This document shows positions 39,222 to 48,928 of a stretch of DNA of 64,000 nucleotides, in pieces. Every line of letters starts with the position of its first letter. Position 1 is the stretch's first letter. A program made the position numbers and the translations under genes. The stretch covers positions 310,001 through 374,000 of the forward strand of contig NZ_BAABCA010000002.1 of assembly GCF_039538365.1 (NCBI RefSeq), read 5' to 3'. Under the pieces are notes generated by a model. It did not search any database. It had not been told where the DNA came from and worked only from the letters and a program-made list of their open reading frames with translations. This stretch comes from Postechiella marina (lineage in GTDB: Bacteria > Bacteroidota > Bacteroidia > Flavobacteriales > Flavobacteriaceae).

Positions 39222-40279
39222 TATATTCTCTCTAATTTAATAGGATATGATTTATTAGCGTTCCATTGGCATACATAAAGGTTTTTATCTTCGTCTACAC
39301 ACACATCGTGACAGTGATTAAAAAGCGGTGTGTTTTGAAGCATAAGTTGTAATTCTCCGCCTTTATACTTTGGTTTTTCTCCGCCAGGGTTAGACACTAC
39401 TTTATCATTTCTATCTAAAATAGTTACAAAGCCAGAATCTGGAACGCGCTCCAAGTATTTCATTCTAGACCAACATACGCCAGAATAGATATTTTCGCCA
39501 TCTACAACTGGCCTACAAACATAGGCTCCTGGTAAATAAATGGTAGATATATATTTGCCATCTAGTGTAAATCTTTTAAATGAATTATGTACTCTAGAGG
39601 TACACAAAAGTGTAATATTGTTTGGGTCTCTATCGTCTATAGCAACACCGTGAGCATTATTTAATTGCTCGTCTTTATGACCTTTACCACCAAACTTCCT
39701 GATAAACTCTCCGTTTTTATTGAATTGCAAAATCCAATCTGATCCGTATCCATCAGAAACATAAATATCACCGTTTGGAGCAATAGCAGTTTCTGTTGGT
39801 TTATATCTCATTTTTTCGGTATAAACTCCTATTTTTTTCGGATTAGGAAGTTCCGTAAGTACCTTACCATCAACCGTTGTTTTTATTACTTTTCCGCCAT
39901 TGGGATCGCAGATAAACAATACATCCTCTTCTCCTTCATTAAATAATGTTAACCCGTGTCCAGATTTATATTCGTGTCCCCAAGTTTTAATTAGTTTACC
40001 AGACTTATCGTAGATAATAATATTATTCTTGGTTTCGTCTGTAACCATAATTAAACGCCCTTTAGAGTCTAAAACCATTTCGTGACAGTTTTTAATAGGT
40101 GTTGTATTAGGATCTAGATTTCCCCAAGATTTATGCACACGGTATTTAAAATTGCCATGACCAATTATTTGATTACTTAATTCTGGTTTCTTTAAAATAG
40201 TAAAACCGTATGATGGCACGGATAAAACAGTACTTGCTAAGGCTGTTTTTTTAATAAAGTCTCTACGTGAATTTGTCAT
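39221..40279 (-). CDS. Tat-signal NHL-repeat (six-bladed beta-propeller) protein
   Basis: A 352-residue protein with a Tat signal (SRRDFIKK, R5-R6, then ALASTVLSV). Repeated blades follow: NCHEMVLDSKGRLIMVTDE, IIIYDKSGKLIKTWGHEYKS, TETAIAPNGDIYVSDGYGSD, ILQFNKNGEFIRKFG, and NHCHDVCVDEDKNLYVCQWN. These fit the NHL/peptidyl-glycine-lyase-like propeller family. Tat export suggests it folds or binds a cofactor or metal in the cytoplasm. It lies between the two DUF1553 paralogues, 148 bases after copy 2 and overlapping copy 1 by one base. Confidence 0.87.
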   Translation of the reverse strand: MTNSRRDFIKKTALASTVLSVPSYGFTILKKPELSNQIIGHGNFKYRVHKSWGNLDPNTTPIKNCHEMVLDSKGRLIMVTDETKNNIIIYDKSGKLIKTWGHEYKSGHGLTLFNEGEEDVLFICDPNGGKVIKTTVDGKVLTELPNPKKIGVYTEKMRYKPTETAIAPNGDIYVSDGYGSDWILQFNKNGEFIRKFGGKGHKDEQLNNAHGVAIDDRDPNNITLLCTSRVHNSFKRFTLDGKYISTIYLPGAYVCRPVVDGENIYSGVCWSRMKYLERVPDSGFVTILDRNDKVVSNPGGEKPKYKGGELQLMLQNTPLFNHCHDVCVDEDKNLYVCQWNANKSYPIKLERI

Positions 40280-40427
40280 TTAGTTTAGTTTTATAAAGGC
40301 TGGTCTTCAAATTTACCTTGAAACCCATAAGGCAAGGTGGATTTTTTGTTTAAAGAGTTGCACATATTACGCATTACACATATGTTGTAGTAAAACACAA
40401 TTACGGTTACTGTTTATTATCAAGGCT

Positions 40428-42734
40428 TTAACCCTTCATTATTGTTTCTTCCATATTATAAAGCGTGTGTATAATTTGCATGAGCGATGCGACTTCAACG
40501 TTATCTCTGTTTTCTGAAATAGGGTATTCGCCCACATCAATAAAAGCCTTAGCATTGTCTGGTTTTGTATTAAATGCTTCTTTTTGTTCGTTATAATAAG
40601 TGGTTAAAATATTCTTTTCTTCAGGCTTCATTTTACGACATAATATAAGCTGAAATGCCTTTTCTATTTTTTGTTCTACAGATAGTTCTTCTTTATTTAA
40701 TTTTTCTGACAGTACACGAGCAGACTCCAAGGTTGTTGGTCCGTTTAACATTATTAAAGCTTGCAATGGTGTAGATGTGCTTTGTCTTTTTACTTCGCAT
40801 TGGTCTCGTGCTGCTGCATCAAAAGTAGTTTGTACAGGAGGCAATACCGTTCTTTTAATAAATGTATAAATACCTCTACGGTATAATTTATCTCCGTGAT
40901 CTTGAATGTAGTTTGTTAATATACCTCTGCCTGTGCCTGCCAATTTCCAGAGGTTATTTGGTTGATACGGTTTTACACTTGGGCCACCAATTTCTTTATT
41001 TAACAAACCACTACTTTCTAAGACATGGTCGCGTATCATTTCTGCATTTAACCTTGTTCTTTGCTTTCTAGCTAAATAGATATTCTCTGGGTCTATGTCT
41101 GTTTTTTTTGATTGAACAACGCTAGATTGTGTATAGGTAGCAGAGGTTACAATTTGTTTTATAAGTCTTTTAATATCCCAACCGTTTTCCCGAAAATCTA
41201 CAGCTAACCAATCTAATAATTCAAAATGTGTTGGTAAATCGCCTTGCATACCAAAATCTCCAGACGAATTTACTATACCAGCTCCAAAAACATCTTGCCA
41301 AACACGATTAACAAACACTCTAGATGTTAAAGGGTTTTTATTGTCTAGCAACCATTTTGCTAACCCGAGTCTGTTACTATCAAATTTATTTTTATTAAAC
41401 TCTAAAATGGCTTTTGGTGTATTAAAATCTACAGTATCGGTTTTAGCATCATAAACGCCTCGATCTAAAACATGTGTCGCTCTTATACCAACAGAATCTT
41501 CCATTACCATCACCTTTACATTTTCTGGACCTGTTTTATTTATAAAAGGTAGTTCGGTTTTAATAAGTTTATTATCTATAACAATAAGTGGAGGGTCTGC
41601 AAAATTTCTATCTATTTTATATAAGCCTTTTTCTGGAACTTTGTCAAAAAAAGCAAATGTACTATAGTAATCTTTTTGAGATATAGGGTCGTATTTATGA
41701 TCGTGACATTTGGCACATTCAAAGGTTAAACCAAGAAAGGCTTTACCAAACGTATTGGTTCTATCTGTAACATATTCTATACGGTATTCTTCATCTATAA
41801 CGCCACCTTCCTGCGTTATTTTATGGTTTCGGTTAAAGCCTGTAGCTAAAATAGCTTCAATATTTTTCTTTGGTAATAAATCGCCTGCTAATTGCCAGGT
41901 TATAAATTTATCATAAGTATAATTTTGATTAAATGCATGAATAACCCAATCGCGCCATGGCCACATGGTTCTTGCTCCATCGTCTTGATAACCATGAGAA
42001 TCTGCATATCGTGCCACATCCAACCAATGGTTTGCCATTTTTTCTCCATAATGTTTATTGGCTAAAAGTTGGTCTACTATTTTCTCGTAAGCATTTTTGG
42101 AAGTGTCTGCTAAAAACTGATTTTGCAGCTCTAAAGATGGAGGTAACCCTGTTATATCAAAAGCAACACGTTTTAAGAGACGTTCCTTTTTTGCCCTTTG
42201 ATTAGGTTGCAACCCTATACTTTCAATTTTATTTAATATAAAATAATCGATATCGTTACTAACCCAATCTTTATTTTCTACCTCTGGAAGTTTATGCTTT
42301 ACTGGAGGAACAAATGCCCAATGTTTTTGATAATTAGCTCCTTGTTTTATCCACTTTTTTATAACTTTAATCTCGTATTTTGATAGCTTTAAATTAGAAT
42401 CGATTGGAGGCATAACCCTCATTGTATCGCTTGTTGTTATTCTAACAAAAACTTCTGATTCATCTGGTTTTCCGCCAACAATGGCATGTTTGGTTTTGTC
42501 TTCTTTTAAGGCTTTAAAAGCACCTTGCTCTGTATCTAACCTAAGACCTGCAGACCTTTTATTGGCATCTGGACCATGACAGTTAAAACATTTATCTGAA
42601 AGAATAGGACGCACATCAAAATTATAATCTACAACCTTAGGTATTTTCTTTTCGGGAATATTTGCGTAATTAGAATTATTGTCTTTACAAGAAGACATTA
42701 TAATTAGAATAAAAAAGAGATACCTTAACTTCAT
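40428..42734 (-). CDS. PSCyt1-DUF1549-DUF1553 lipoprotein, copy 2
   Basis: A 768-residue paralogue of the gene at 36915-39221 with the same plan: lipobox (MSSC, C16), haem site CFNCH, a second CAKCH, the DUF1549 motif HWLDVARYADSHGYQ and a DUF1553 C-terminus ending NMEETIMKG. Differences cluster around the middle: QDDGARTMW here versus QDDCGRSMW in copy 1, and KIDRNFADPP versus SGVRVLANPP. The two may therefore act on different substrates or partners. It is the first gene of the operon, with a -7-like element upstream. The hybrid regulator gene ends 94 bases upstream. Confidence 0.92.
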   Translation of the reverse strand: MKLRYLFFILIIMSSCKDNNSNYANIPEKKIPKVVDYNFDVRPILSDKCFNCHGPDANKRSAGLRLDTEQGAFKALKEDKTKHAIVGGKPDESEVFVRITTSDTMRVMPPIDSNLKLSKYEIKVIKKWIKQGANYQKHWAFVPPVKHKLPEVENKDWVSNDIDYFILNKIESIGLQPNQRAKKERLLKRVAFDITGLPPSLELQNQFLADTSKNAYEKIVDQLLANKHYGEKMANHWLDVARYADSHGYQDDGARTMWPWRDWVIHAFNQNYTYDKFITWQLAGDLLPKKNIEAILATGFNRNHKITQEGGVIDEEYRIEYVTDRTNTFGKAFLGLTFECAKCHDHKYDPISQKDYYSTFAFFDKVPEKGLYKIDRNFADPPLIVIDNKLIKTELPFINKTGPENVKVMVMEDSVGIRATHVLDRGVYDAKTDTVDFNTPKAILEFNKNKFDSNRLGLAKWLLDNKNPLTSRVFVNRVWQDVFGAGIVNSSGDFGMQGDLPTHFELLDWLAVDFRENGWDIKRLIKQIVTSATYTQSSVVQSKKTDIDPENIYLARKQRTRLNAEMIRDHVLESSGLLNKEIGGPSVKPYQPNNLWKLAGTGRGILTNYIQDHGDKLYRRGIYTFIKRTVLPPVQTTFDAAARDQCEVKRQSTSTPLQALIMLNGPTTLESARVLSEKLNKEELSVEQKIEKAFQLILCRKMKPEEKNILTTYYNEQKEAFNTKPDNAKAFIDVGEYPISENRDNVEVASLMQIIHTLYNMEETIMKG

Positions 42735-42760
42735 TTCTTTATTTAAAAAAACAGTGCCTT

Positions 42761-42768
42761 CAAAAGTA
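42761..42768 (-). promoter_or_regulatory. -7 element of the cytochrome operon promoter
   Basis: On the minus strand TACTTTTG matches TAnnTTTG exactly, 26 bases before the ATG at 42734. I find no good -33 TTTG at the usual spacing, which would fit an activator-dependent promoter. The operon call is an inference. Confidence 0.45.
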
Positions 42769-42828
42769 AATTAGAAGTACAGAAATGGAGGTGGATTTTT
42801 TATTTATAATGGTGTAAATATTAAACAA

Positions 42829-45800
42829 TTACTCCAAAGTGTTCTTTTTAGGAACGTAGTAAGATGGTGGGTTACCAAACTCTTTTTTAAAGGATCGACT
42901 AAAATAACGATTGTCGTTATACCCTATTTTATACGATATTTCTTTTAAGGTATACTTTTTCTCTTTTATAAGCTGCATTGCAATAGTGAGCTTATACGAG
43001 TTTATGTATTCTATAATAGATTTACCCGTAAGTGCTTGAATTTTTCTATAAAGTTGAGATCTGCTTATAGCCAATTCTGAGCACAGTTGATCTACCGAAA
43101 AATCTGAATTTTCAAGATGTTTATCTAGAACTAAGTTTACTTTTTCTAAATATTTATCGTCGTTTTTAGAATTTGAAACACTTAATTCTTGTGGATTTTC
43201 TAGTTTGAATTTTTTAAGTAATTGATTTCTACTCTCTAAAACATTTTTAATTTTTAGTTTAATTTCTGAAATATTAAAAGGTTTCTGAATGTAATCTTCT
43301 GCACCAGTAGTTAAACCTGCTATTTTATTTTCGACACCTGTTTTAGCAGTTAAAAATAAAAGCGGAATATGCGATGTTAAATCGTTACTCTTTAATTGAT
43401 TTGCAAGCTGAATACCGTCCGACTCTGGCATCATAATATCACTAATTATAACATCTGGCAATGTTGCTATTGCTAATTGCAAGCCTTCTTTTCCGTTTTC
43501 TGCTTCAACTATTTGATAGGTTTCTTTTAGCTCATCATGTATATAACCCCTAATATCATCATTATCTTCAACAATAAGTACTAACGTTTTTTCCGCATTA
43601 ATTTCTGGAAGTTTATTTTCTATATTAGTATACTCATTTTGATAATCTTTATACCCAATAGGTATTTCTACTTTAAAATGACACCCTTTTTCTGCGCTTG
43701 TTTTTAATTCAATGGTTCCGTTATGCAACTTTACAAGTTCTGCTGTAAGAGACAAACCTATACCGCTACTATATCCAAAATCTGGATTTTCGTCTAATTG
43801 ATAAAAACGCTCGAATACTTTTTCTTGATATTCTATAGGAATTCCGGAGCCATTATCTATAACATGAATTTCTATAAAACCGTTAACAACCTTATTATCT
43901 TCTTTGGTTTCTATATCTTTTAGCTTAACTAGTAATTGCACAGTTCCTGCTTTAGGCGTGTATTTAAAAGCATTAGACATAAGGTTGGTTACTATTTTTT
44001 CTAAAACATCGGCATCAAAAAACAGTTCGTGTTTGCTGTCTGGAAGCTCATTTATATAGCTAATATTTTTTTCTTTAGACCAATATTGAGATGATGCATT
44101 AATATTATTAAAAACAGAAAAGTCGTTTTGCATTGAAATTTGAAGCTTTTGACTACTTTCTAACTTTCTAAAATCTAAAATTTGATTAACCAATTCTAAT
44201 AGTCTGGAACTATTACGATGCATCATTTCTAAAACCTTATTATTCGGTTTTGTTTTTTCTTGCACAAACTTATCTAAAGGAGACGTAATTAAAGTTAAAG
44301 GCGTCCGTAATTCGTGAGATATGTTAGTAAAAAATTTCAATTTCATTTTAGCAACTTCTTCAAATTGCAAAACACGTTCTTTTTCTATTTCAAATTTAGA
44401 TCGATTTCTTTCCTTTTTAATAACTAGCCATATTATTAAAACAAAAAGCGACATGGCTATAATTAGTCCCAATATTTTAACCCACAACAACTCCCAAAAT
44501 GGTGGTTTTATAGTAATATTTATTTTTTTAATTTGATTGCTCCAAACACCATGCTCGTTACTACCTTTAACCATAAAAGTGTATGTACCAGATGGAATAT
44601 TTGTATATGTTGCTTTTTGGTTACCTTGTACATTAATCCAAGATTTATCGTAACCATCTAGTTTATACGCAAACTTACAGCGCCCGTTATTGTTGTAATT
44701 TATAACTTGAAATTCGAACTCAAACTTTTTGTCTTCATATGCTAAATTAACAAGCTCTTCAACCTCAATATTTTTAGAAATGTACTTGCTGTTAGAGGTT
44801 ATAACTTCGTTATTAACCCATAATTTTGATATATATAATTTAGGCGCTTTACTACTTTCGATAACTTGATTTGGATTAAAAATCATCAACCCTTTATTGG
44901 TCTCAAAAACAAGTTCACCAGTATCTAAATGTAAACTCGACCTGCCTATAACATGAGATAATAAACCATCTTGCTCGTTTAATATTCTAATGTCATCGTT
45001 TGTATAATCGTATTTTATTAAGCCATTTAAGGTCCCAATCCATAAATTACCATCTTCATCTTGCTCTATCGATTGTACTATTTTATCTTTTATTATAGGG
45101 TTTTCGCATTGTACAAAAGTGTTTGTTTCTCGGTCTAACCTGCAAAGTCCTGCTTTTGTACCAAACCACAAATTATGCTGTTTGTCTTCGAATATTTCAT
45201 TTACAAAATTGTTATTTAGGGTTGTTTTATCTCCAATTTTATGTCTGTAATGAATAAATTCTTGAGTATTAGTAATGTGTTTTTTTAAACCATCTCCAAA
45301 AGTACCAATCCAAACATCTCCTTTAGAGTCTTCGAAAATAACCGATGCGCGATGAAAATAGCCTATACCATTTGGCGTATCCCAATCGCATTCGTACTTT
45401 ATATTTATGTTAGATTTAATATTGTAATTTGAAGCCCCTAAAACCTCTCCAACCCACAATTGATTGGTTGACGTTTGTATAATAGCAAAAGGCCAAACAT
45501 CTTGTTTTTGTTTCTGAATTAAATCTCCAGAGGTTGAAAATTCATAGTAATATTCATGATCTGTAACCCATACATTATTATTTTTATTTGTGGCTATATA
45601 AGTAAACCCTTTAAAAGGTATTTCTAGTTTTTTAAGTTCTTGTGTTTTTTTATCTATCAGGTTAATTCTACTGCCATTTGATACCCAAAAGTTATGGGAT
45701 GTTTGAGCAATTTGACCTTTATAATTTTCTTTAATAAACGATTTAAATGGTGTTGTTTTTTCTTCGATAAGAAAGAAATTACCCGACAAATCTAAAAGCC

Positions 45801-46776
45801 AAGTAGCATGATTTATGTGATTATGATACAAGCGTATGGGCCAAAACCCTTTTTCAGAACTAAACAACTCGTCTATGTTAATTTGTTGTTTTAATTTTAA
45901 ATGAGAATCTACAATATAAATAGAGCCACCGCTTAAAAACCAACAATTTTCGTCGTTTTTCTTCTTTACACCAGAAGCTGCACCTTTAAATTGGTTTATT
46001 TTAGTAAAACTATTTTTTTTGTTATTGTAAATAAAAAATTTTTGAGAAGCACTTATTAGTTTTCCGTTATAATATTCTAACCTATGGTGATGTTGTGGCT
46101 CTGTACTTGGAGTAATATAATGCCTTTTAAATTTTTGAGTTTTAGTATTAAAAATGTTTAAACCAATCCAGGTGCCAATAGCTAAGTTTCCGTTTGGCAA
46201 TTCTTCAATTGCAAGCACATTATTATGACTTATACTTGTTGCGTCTTTTGCATCGTATTTAAAAGGTTTAAAAGTATTATTTTCACGATCCATTAGATTT
46301 AAACCGCCACCATCTGTACCAATATAGAATTGATTGTTTTTGGTTTCGAAAATCGTTTTGATTTCGTTAAAACTTATACTTTTATCATTTTCTTCGTCAT
46401 GAATAAACTGCTGAAAACAATCGCAATCTCTATCATACCTAAGCAAACCACCACCATAAGTGCCAACCCATAATGTTTTTTGTTTGTCTTCGTAGAGGTA
46501 AGAAACATTATTATCTGTAATACTGGTTTTATCGTTTTCGCTTTTAATGTAATTTTTAAAATTACTACCATCAAAACGCCACAAACCATTTGAAGAACCT
46601 ATCCATACAAAGCCAAATGAGTCTTCGACAATAGTTTGAGAATTTGTTTCTATTGGGAGTTTGAAATGGGTAATTTCAAAGTTTTCAATAAATTTTTGAG
46701 CATTCCCTCTTCTATTAAAGAAAAAAAGAATTAATAAAAATAAAACAGTATATTTTATATGTTTCTTACTAGGCAT
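42829..46776 (-). CDS. Hybrid two-component system: sensor kinase, receiver and AraC-type DNA binding in one protein
   Basis: A 1315-residue inner-membrane regulator. A signal peptide is followed by about 650 periplasmic residues of two-component propeller repeats (e.g. FGFVWIGSSNGLWRFDG, GNLWIGTLNGLIKYD) and a Y_Y_Y domain (KFEFEFQVINYNNNGRCKFAYKLDGYD...). One membrane helix lies at about 762-785. The cytoplasmic part has HisKA (FFTNISHELRTPL, His near 821), HATPase (NLMSNAFKYTP, IDNGSGIP, GIGLSLTAELV), a receiver (VLIVEDNDD, IISDIMMPESDG, Asp near 1112) and an AraC HTH (about 1215-1310, SELAISRSQLYRKIQALTG). Such proteins bind a ligand, usually an oligosaccharide, and switch on the adjacent locus. 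Its position suggests control of the operon starting at 42734. Confidence 0.93.
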   Translation of the reverse strand: MPSKKHIKYTVLFLLILFFFNRRGNAQKFIENFEITHFKLPIETNSQTIVEDSFGFVWIGSSNGLWRFDGSNFKNYIKSENDKTSITDNNVSYLYEDKQKTLWVGTYGGGLLRYDRDCDCFQQFIHDEENDKSISFNEIKTIFETKNNQFYIGTDGGGLNLMDRENNTFKPFKYDAKDATSISHNNVLAIEELPNGNLAIGTWIGLNIFNTKTQKFKRHYITPSTEPQHHHRLEYYNGKLISASQKFFIYNNKKNSFTKINQFKGAASGVKKKNDENCWFLSGGSIYIVDSHLKLKQQINIDELFSSEKGFWPIRLYHNHINHATWLLDLSGNFFLIEEKTTPFKSFIKENYKGQIAQTSHNFWVSNGSRINLIDKKTQELKKLEIPFKGFTYIATNKNNNVWVTDHEYYYEFSTSGDLIQKQKQDVWPFAIIQTSTNQLWVGEVLGASNYNIKSNINIKYECDWDTPNGIGYFHRASVIFEDSKGDVWIGTFGDGLKKHITNTQEFIHYRHKIGDKTTLNNNFVNEIFEDKQHNLWFGTKAGLCRLDRETNTFVQCENPIIKDKIVQSIEQDEDGNLWIGTLNGLIKYDYTNDDIRILNEQDGLLSHVIGRSSLHLDTGELVFETNKGLMIFNPNQVIESSKAPKLYISKLWVNNEVITSNSKYISKNIEVEELVNLAYEDKKFEFEFQVINYNNNGRCKFAYKLDGYDKSWINVQGNQKATYTNIPSGTYTFMVKGSNEHGVWSNQIKKINITIKPPFWELLWVKILGLIIAMSLFVLIIWLVIKKERNRSKFEIEKERVLQFEEVAKMKLKFFTNISHELRTPLTLITSPLDKFVQEKTKPNNKVLEMMHRNSSRLLELVNQILDFRKLESSQKLQISMQNDFSVFNNINASSQYWSKEKNISYINELPDSKHELFFDADVLEKIVTNLMSNAFKYTPKAGTVQLLVKLKDIETKEDNKVVNGFIEIHVIDNGSGIPIEYQEKVFERFYQLDENPDFGYSSGIGLSLTAELVKLHNGTIELKTSAEKGCHFKVEIPIGYKDYQNEYTNIENKLPEINAEKTLVLIVEDNDDIRGYIHDELKETYQIVEAENGKEGLQLAIATLPDVIISDIMMPESDGIQLANQLKSNDLTSHIPLLFLTAKTGVENKIAGLTTGAEDYIQKPFNISEIKLKIKNVLESRNQLLKKFKLENPQELSVSNSKNDDKYLEKVNLVLDKHLENSDFSVDQLCSELAISRSQLYRKIQALTGKSIIEYINSYKLTIAMQLIKEKKYTLKEISYKIGYNDNRYFSRSFKKEFGNPPSYYVPKKNTLE

Positions 46777-46820
46777 TTAATAACCATATTAGATTGTATT
46801 AATTAATATAGCCTTTTTTA

Positions 46821-47996
46821 CTATTTATTTACCAATTCGAATTGAGTTTCTAATGGCACTCCATAAATAGACTCTAGCTCTTTTACACTTTTTTTGTAAA
46901 AATCTGATTCTGGTGGCATGCTTAAGTTTTTCCAAAAAGTAGCGTTGTATTTAACATCTAAATCTCCCATGTCTTTTCCGTATCTACCAAAGCTACTAAC
47001 TTTTATTTTCTTTTTATTAGTTTCTATACCTAAAACAATAGCTTCGTGCTTATAAGACACAGCTACCTTATCCTTTTTTAAACCTAAAGCTTTTTGGTAA
47101 ATTGGATTTAAAGGCATATTAGAGCTCCATACTCGACTATGATAACTTAAATAAAGCCTGCCATCAAAATGTTTTTTATAAATGTATATAGCGTCTAAAT
47201 CGGTAGTTTCTACCTTATATATCGCAAAATTATCTACTCCTATATATAGTTTAACTTTTTTCCATTTTTGTTTTTTACCAACACCTTGAAGTATTACTAA
47301 ATCTTCGCCATCATACCTAGTATCTCCTATTTTTTTCCAAGTATAGTCTTTAAGTATATTTCCTTGTCTTAGCGGGTCTCTTTGTGCCACAACATTTATA
47401 GCATGATAGGTTTGTTTTTTCTTTGCAAACCTATAGTCTGCAGATTTTCTACCTTCTGCAACCTCAATATCTGTAAATTCAGTATTAATTGGGCCATTAT
47501 CTAGAACTTTTACATATTGTTCTGCAAGAAATCTAGCTTTATAATTTTCGCTAGAAAACCGGCGATATAGCACATTTAATTGATGTCTATTACTAACTGT
47601 AGTTTTCTTTAAACTTTTAACTGCTAGTTTTATATAATCTGTAGTTTTTAAAATATTTACTGCATCAAGAGATACAATGTCTTCTAATAAAACAATGGTT
47701 TTCTCTTTTTGGTTTATGTAATCTTGAACCGTAATTTTAATAGTTTTATAACCTATGCTAGACACCTCTAAAGTATCGCTTAAATTACTTTTTGAAAGAT
47801 TCATAGAAAAAGCTCCCTCTTCATTACTAGAAGTTCCCACGTATTTTGAAGGTATACCTATTGCAACGTAGGGAATTCCGTAATTACTTTCGTCTACAAT
47901 GGTTCCATTTACTAGCAAATCATTTTGTTGGGAATAGCCAAGAAAGCATATGCATATAAAAAATAATAAAGAATAGAATAATTTAAAAGATGTCAT
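46821..47996 (-). CDS. Secreted protein with carboxypeptidase-like regulatory domain
   Basis: A 391-residue protein with a signal peptide (MTSFKLFYSLLFFICICFLGYSQ), then a CarboxypepD_reg-like beta-sandwich at about 25-105 (VNGTIVDESNYGIPYVAIGI, SSIGYKTIKITVQDY). The remainder is a beta-rich domain of a type common in Bacteroidetes, with GILKDYTWKKIGDTRYDGEDLV-type strands, and is of unknown function. The last residues are ELVNK. It lies 44 bases upstream of the hybrid regulator on the same strand, so both may share a transcript; a role in ligand handling at the cell envelope is only an inference. Confidence 0.75.
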   Translation of the reverse strand: MTSFKLFYSLLFFICICFLGYSQQNDLLVNGTIVDESNYGIPYVAIGIPSKYVGTSSNEEGAFSMNLSKSNLSDTLEVSSIGYKTIKITVQDYINQKEKTIVLLEDIVSLDAVNILKTTDYIKLAVKSLKKTTVSNRHQLNVLYRRFSSENYKARFLAEQYVKVLDNGPINTEFTDIEVAEGRKSADYRFAKKKQTYHAINVVAQRDPLRQGNILKDYTWKKIGDTRYDGEDLVILQGVGKKQKWKKVKLYIGVDNFAIYKVETTDLDAIYIYKKHFDGRLYLSYHSRVWSSNMPLNPIYQKALGLKKDKVAVSYKHEAIVLGIETNKKKIKVSSFGRYGKDMGDLDVKYNATFWKNLSMPPESDFYKKSVKELESIYGVPLETQFELVNK

Positions 47997-48119
47997 GTTT
48001 AGTTTAGTTTTAGCCTCTCTAAATATAGAAAGGAAATAAGAAACTATAAAATTTTAAAACCTAAGTGCTCTTAAAAAGAACAAAAATGCCTTAAACATCA
48101 TCTTTTTCAAAAAAAAGCA

Positions 48120-48157
48120 TAAAAAAACCCATACCAAATAATGATATGGGCTTTTTT
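48120..48157 (-). terminator. Terminator of sdhCAB
   Basis: Minus-strand hairpin CCCATATC / GGTATGGG (48128-48135 with 48143-48150) with A/T flanks and a run of seven Ts (read on the minus strand, 48127-48121), 16 bases past the sdhB stop. Confidence 0.75.
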
Positions 48158-48172
48158 ACTTTATAATTAATA

Positions 48173-48919
48173 CTACGACTTAATTGTAGCTTTCATTAAT
48201 TCTCTATTCATTCTTGCAATGTTGTCTAAAGAAATGCCTTTAGGACACTCAACCTCGCAAGCTCCAGTGTTGGTACAGTTACCAAAACCTTCTAAATCCA
48301 TTTGCGCAACCATGTTTTTAACACGATCTGTAGCCTCTACTTGTCCTTGTGGCAATAAAGCATATTGTGATACTTTAGCGCCTACAAATAACATGGCAGA
48401 AGAGTTTTTACAAGTCGCTACACAAGCCCCACAACCAATACAAGTTGCAGCATCCATAGCCTCGTCTGCTGCGTGTTTAGAAATTGGTAAAGCATTAGCA
48501 TCTTGAGTGTTTCCAGAAGTGTTTACAGAAATGTAACCACCAGCTTGTTGTATACGCTCAAAAGATGTTCTATCTACAACTAAATCTTTAATTACAGGAA
48601 ATGCTGCTGCTCTAAATGGTTCGATAGTAATTGTATCGCCATCTTTAAACATACGCATGTGTAATTGGCAAGTTGTTACGCCTCTATCTGGCCCGTGTGC
48701 TTCTCCATTAATATACATAGAGCACATCCCACAAATACCCTCACGACAATCATGATCGAAAGCTACTGGTTCTTCACCAGAGTTTACCAACTGTTCGTTT
48801 AAAACATCCATCATTTCTAGAAAAGACATATGCTCTGAAATCTCAGTTACTTTATAATCTACCATCTGACCCTTTGAACTAGCGTCTTTTTGTCTCCAAA
48901 TTTTTAATGTTAAATTCAT
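48173..48919 (-). CDS. sdhB: Succinate dehydrogenase/fumarate reductase iron-sulfur subunit
   Basis: A 248-residue SdhB. The N-terminal [2Fe-2S] domain has [11 protein letters not shown] and a fourth cysteine in VTTCQLHM. The C-terminal ferredoxin domain has [12 protein letters not shown] and [14 protein letters not shown] for the 4Fe and 3Fe/4Fe clusters. It carries electrons between the flavin of SdhA and quinone in the membrane. It starts 9 bases downstream of sdhA and is the last gene of sdhCAB. Confidence 0.96.
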   Translation of the reverse strand: MNLTLKIWRQKDASSKGQMVDYKVTEISEHMSFLEMMDVLNEQLVNSGEEPVAFDHDCREGICGMCSMYINGEAHGPDRGVTTCQLHMRMFKDGDTITIEPFRAAAFPVIKDLVVDRTSFERIQQAGGYISVNTSGNTQDANALPISKHAADEAMDAATCIGCGACVATCKNSSAMLFVGAKVSQYALLPQGQVEATDRVKNMVAQMDLEGFGNCTNTGACEVECPKGISLDNIARMNRELMKATIKS

Positions 48920-48928
48920 ATGTTTTTC

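Noticed and set aside
33309..47996. Classical polysaccharide utilisation locus
   Set aside because: A PUL-type regulator is present, but there is no SusC/SusD pair and no recognisable glycoside hydrolase, lyase or sulfatase with a catalytic signature.
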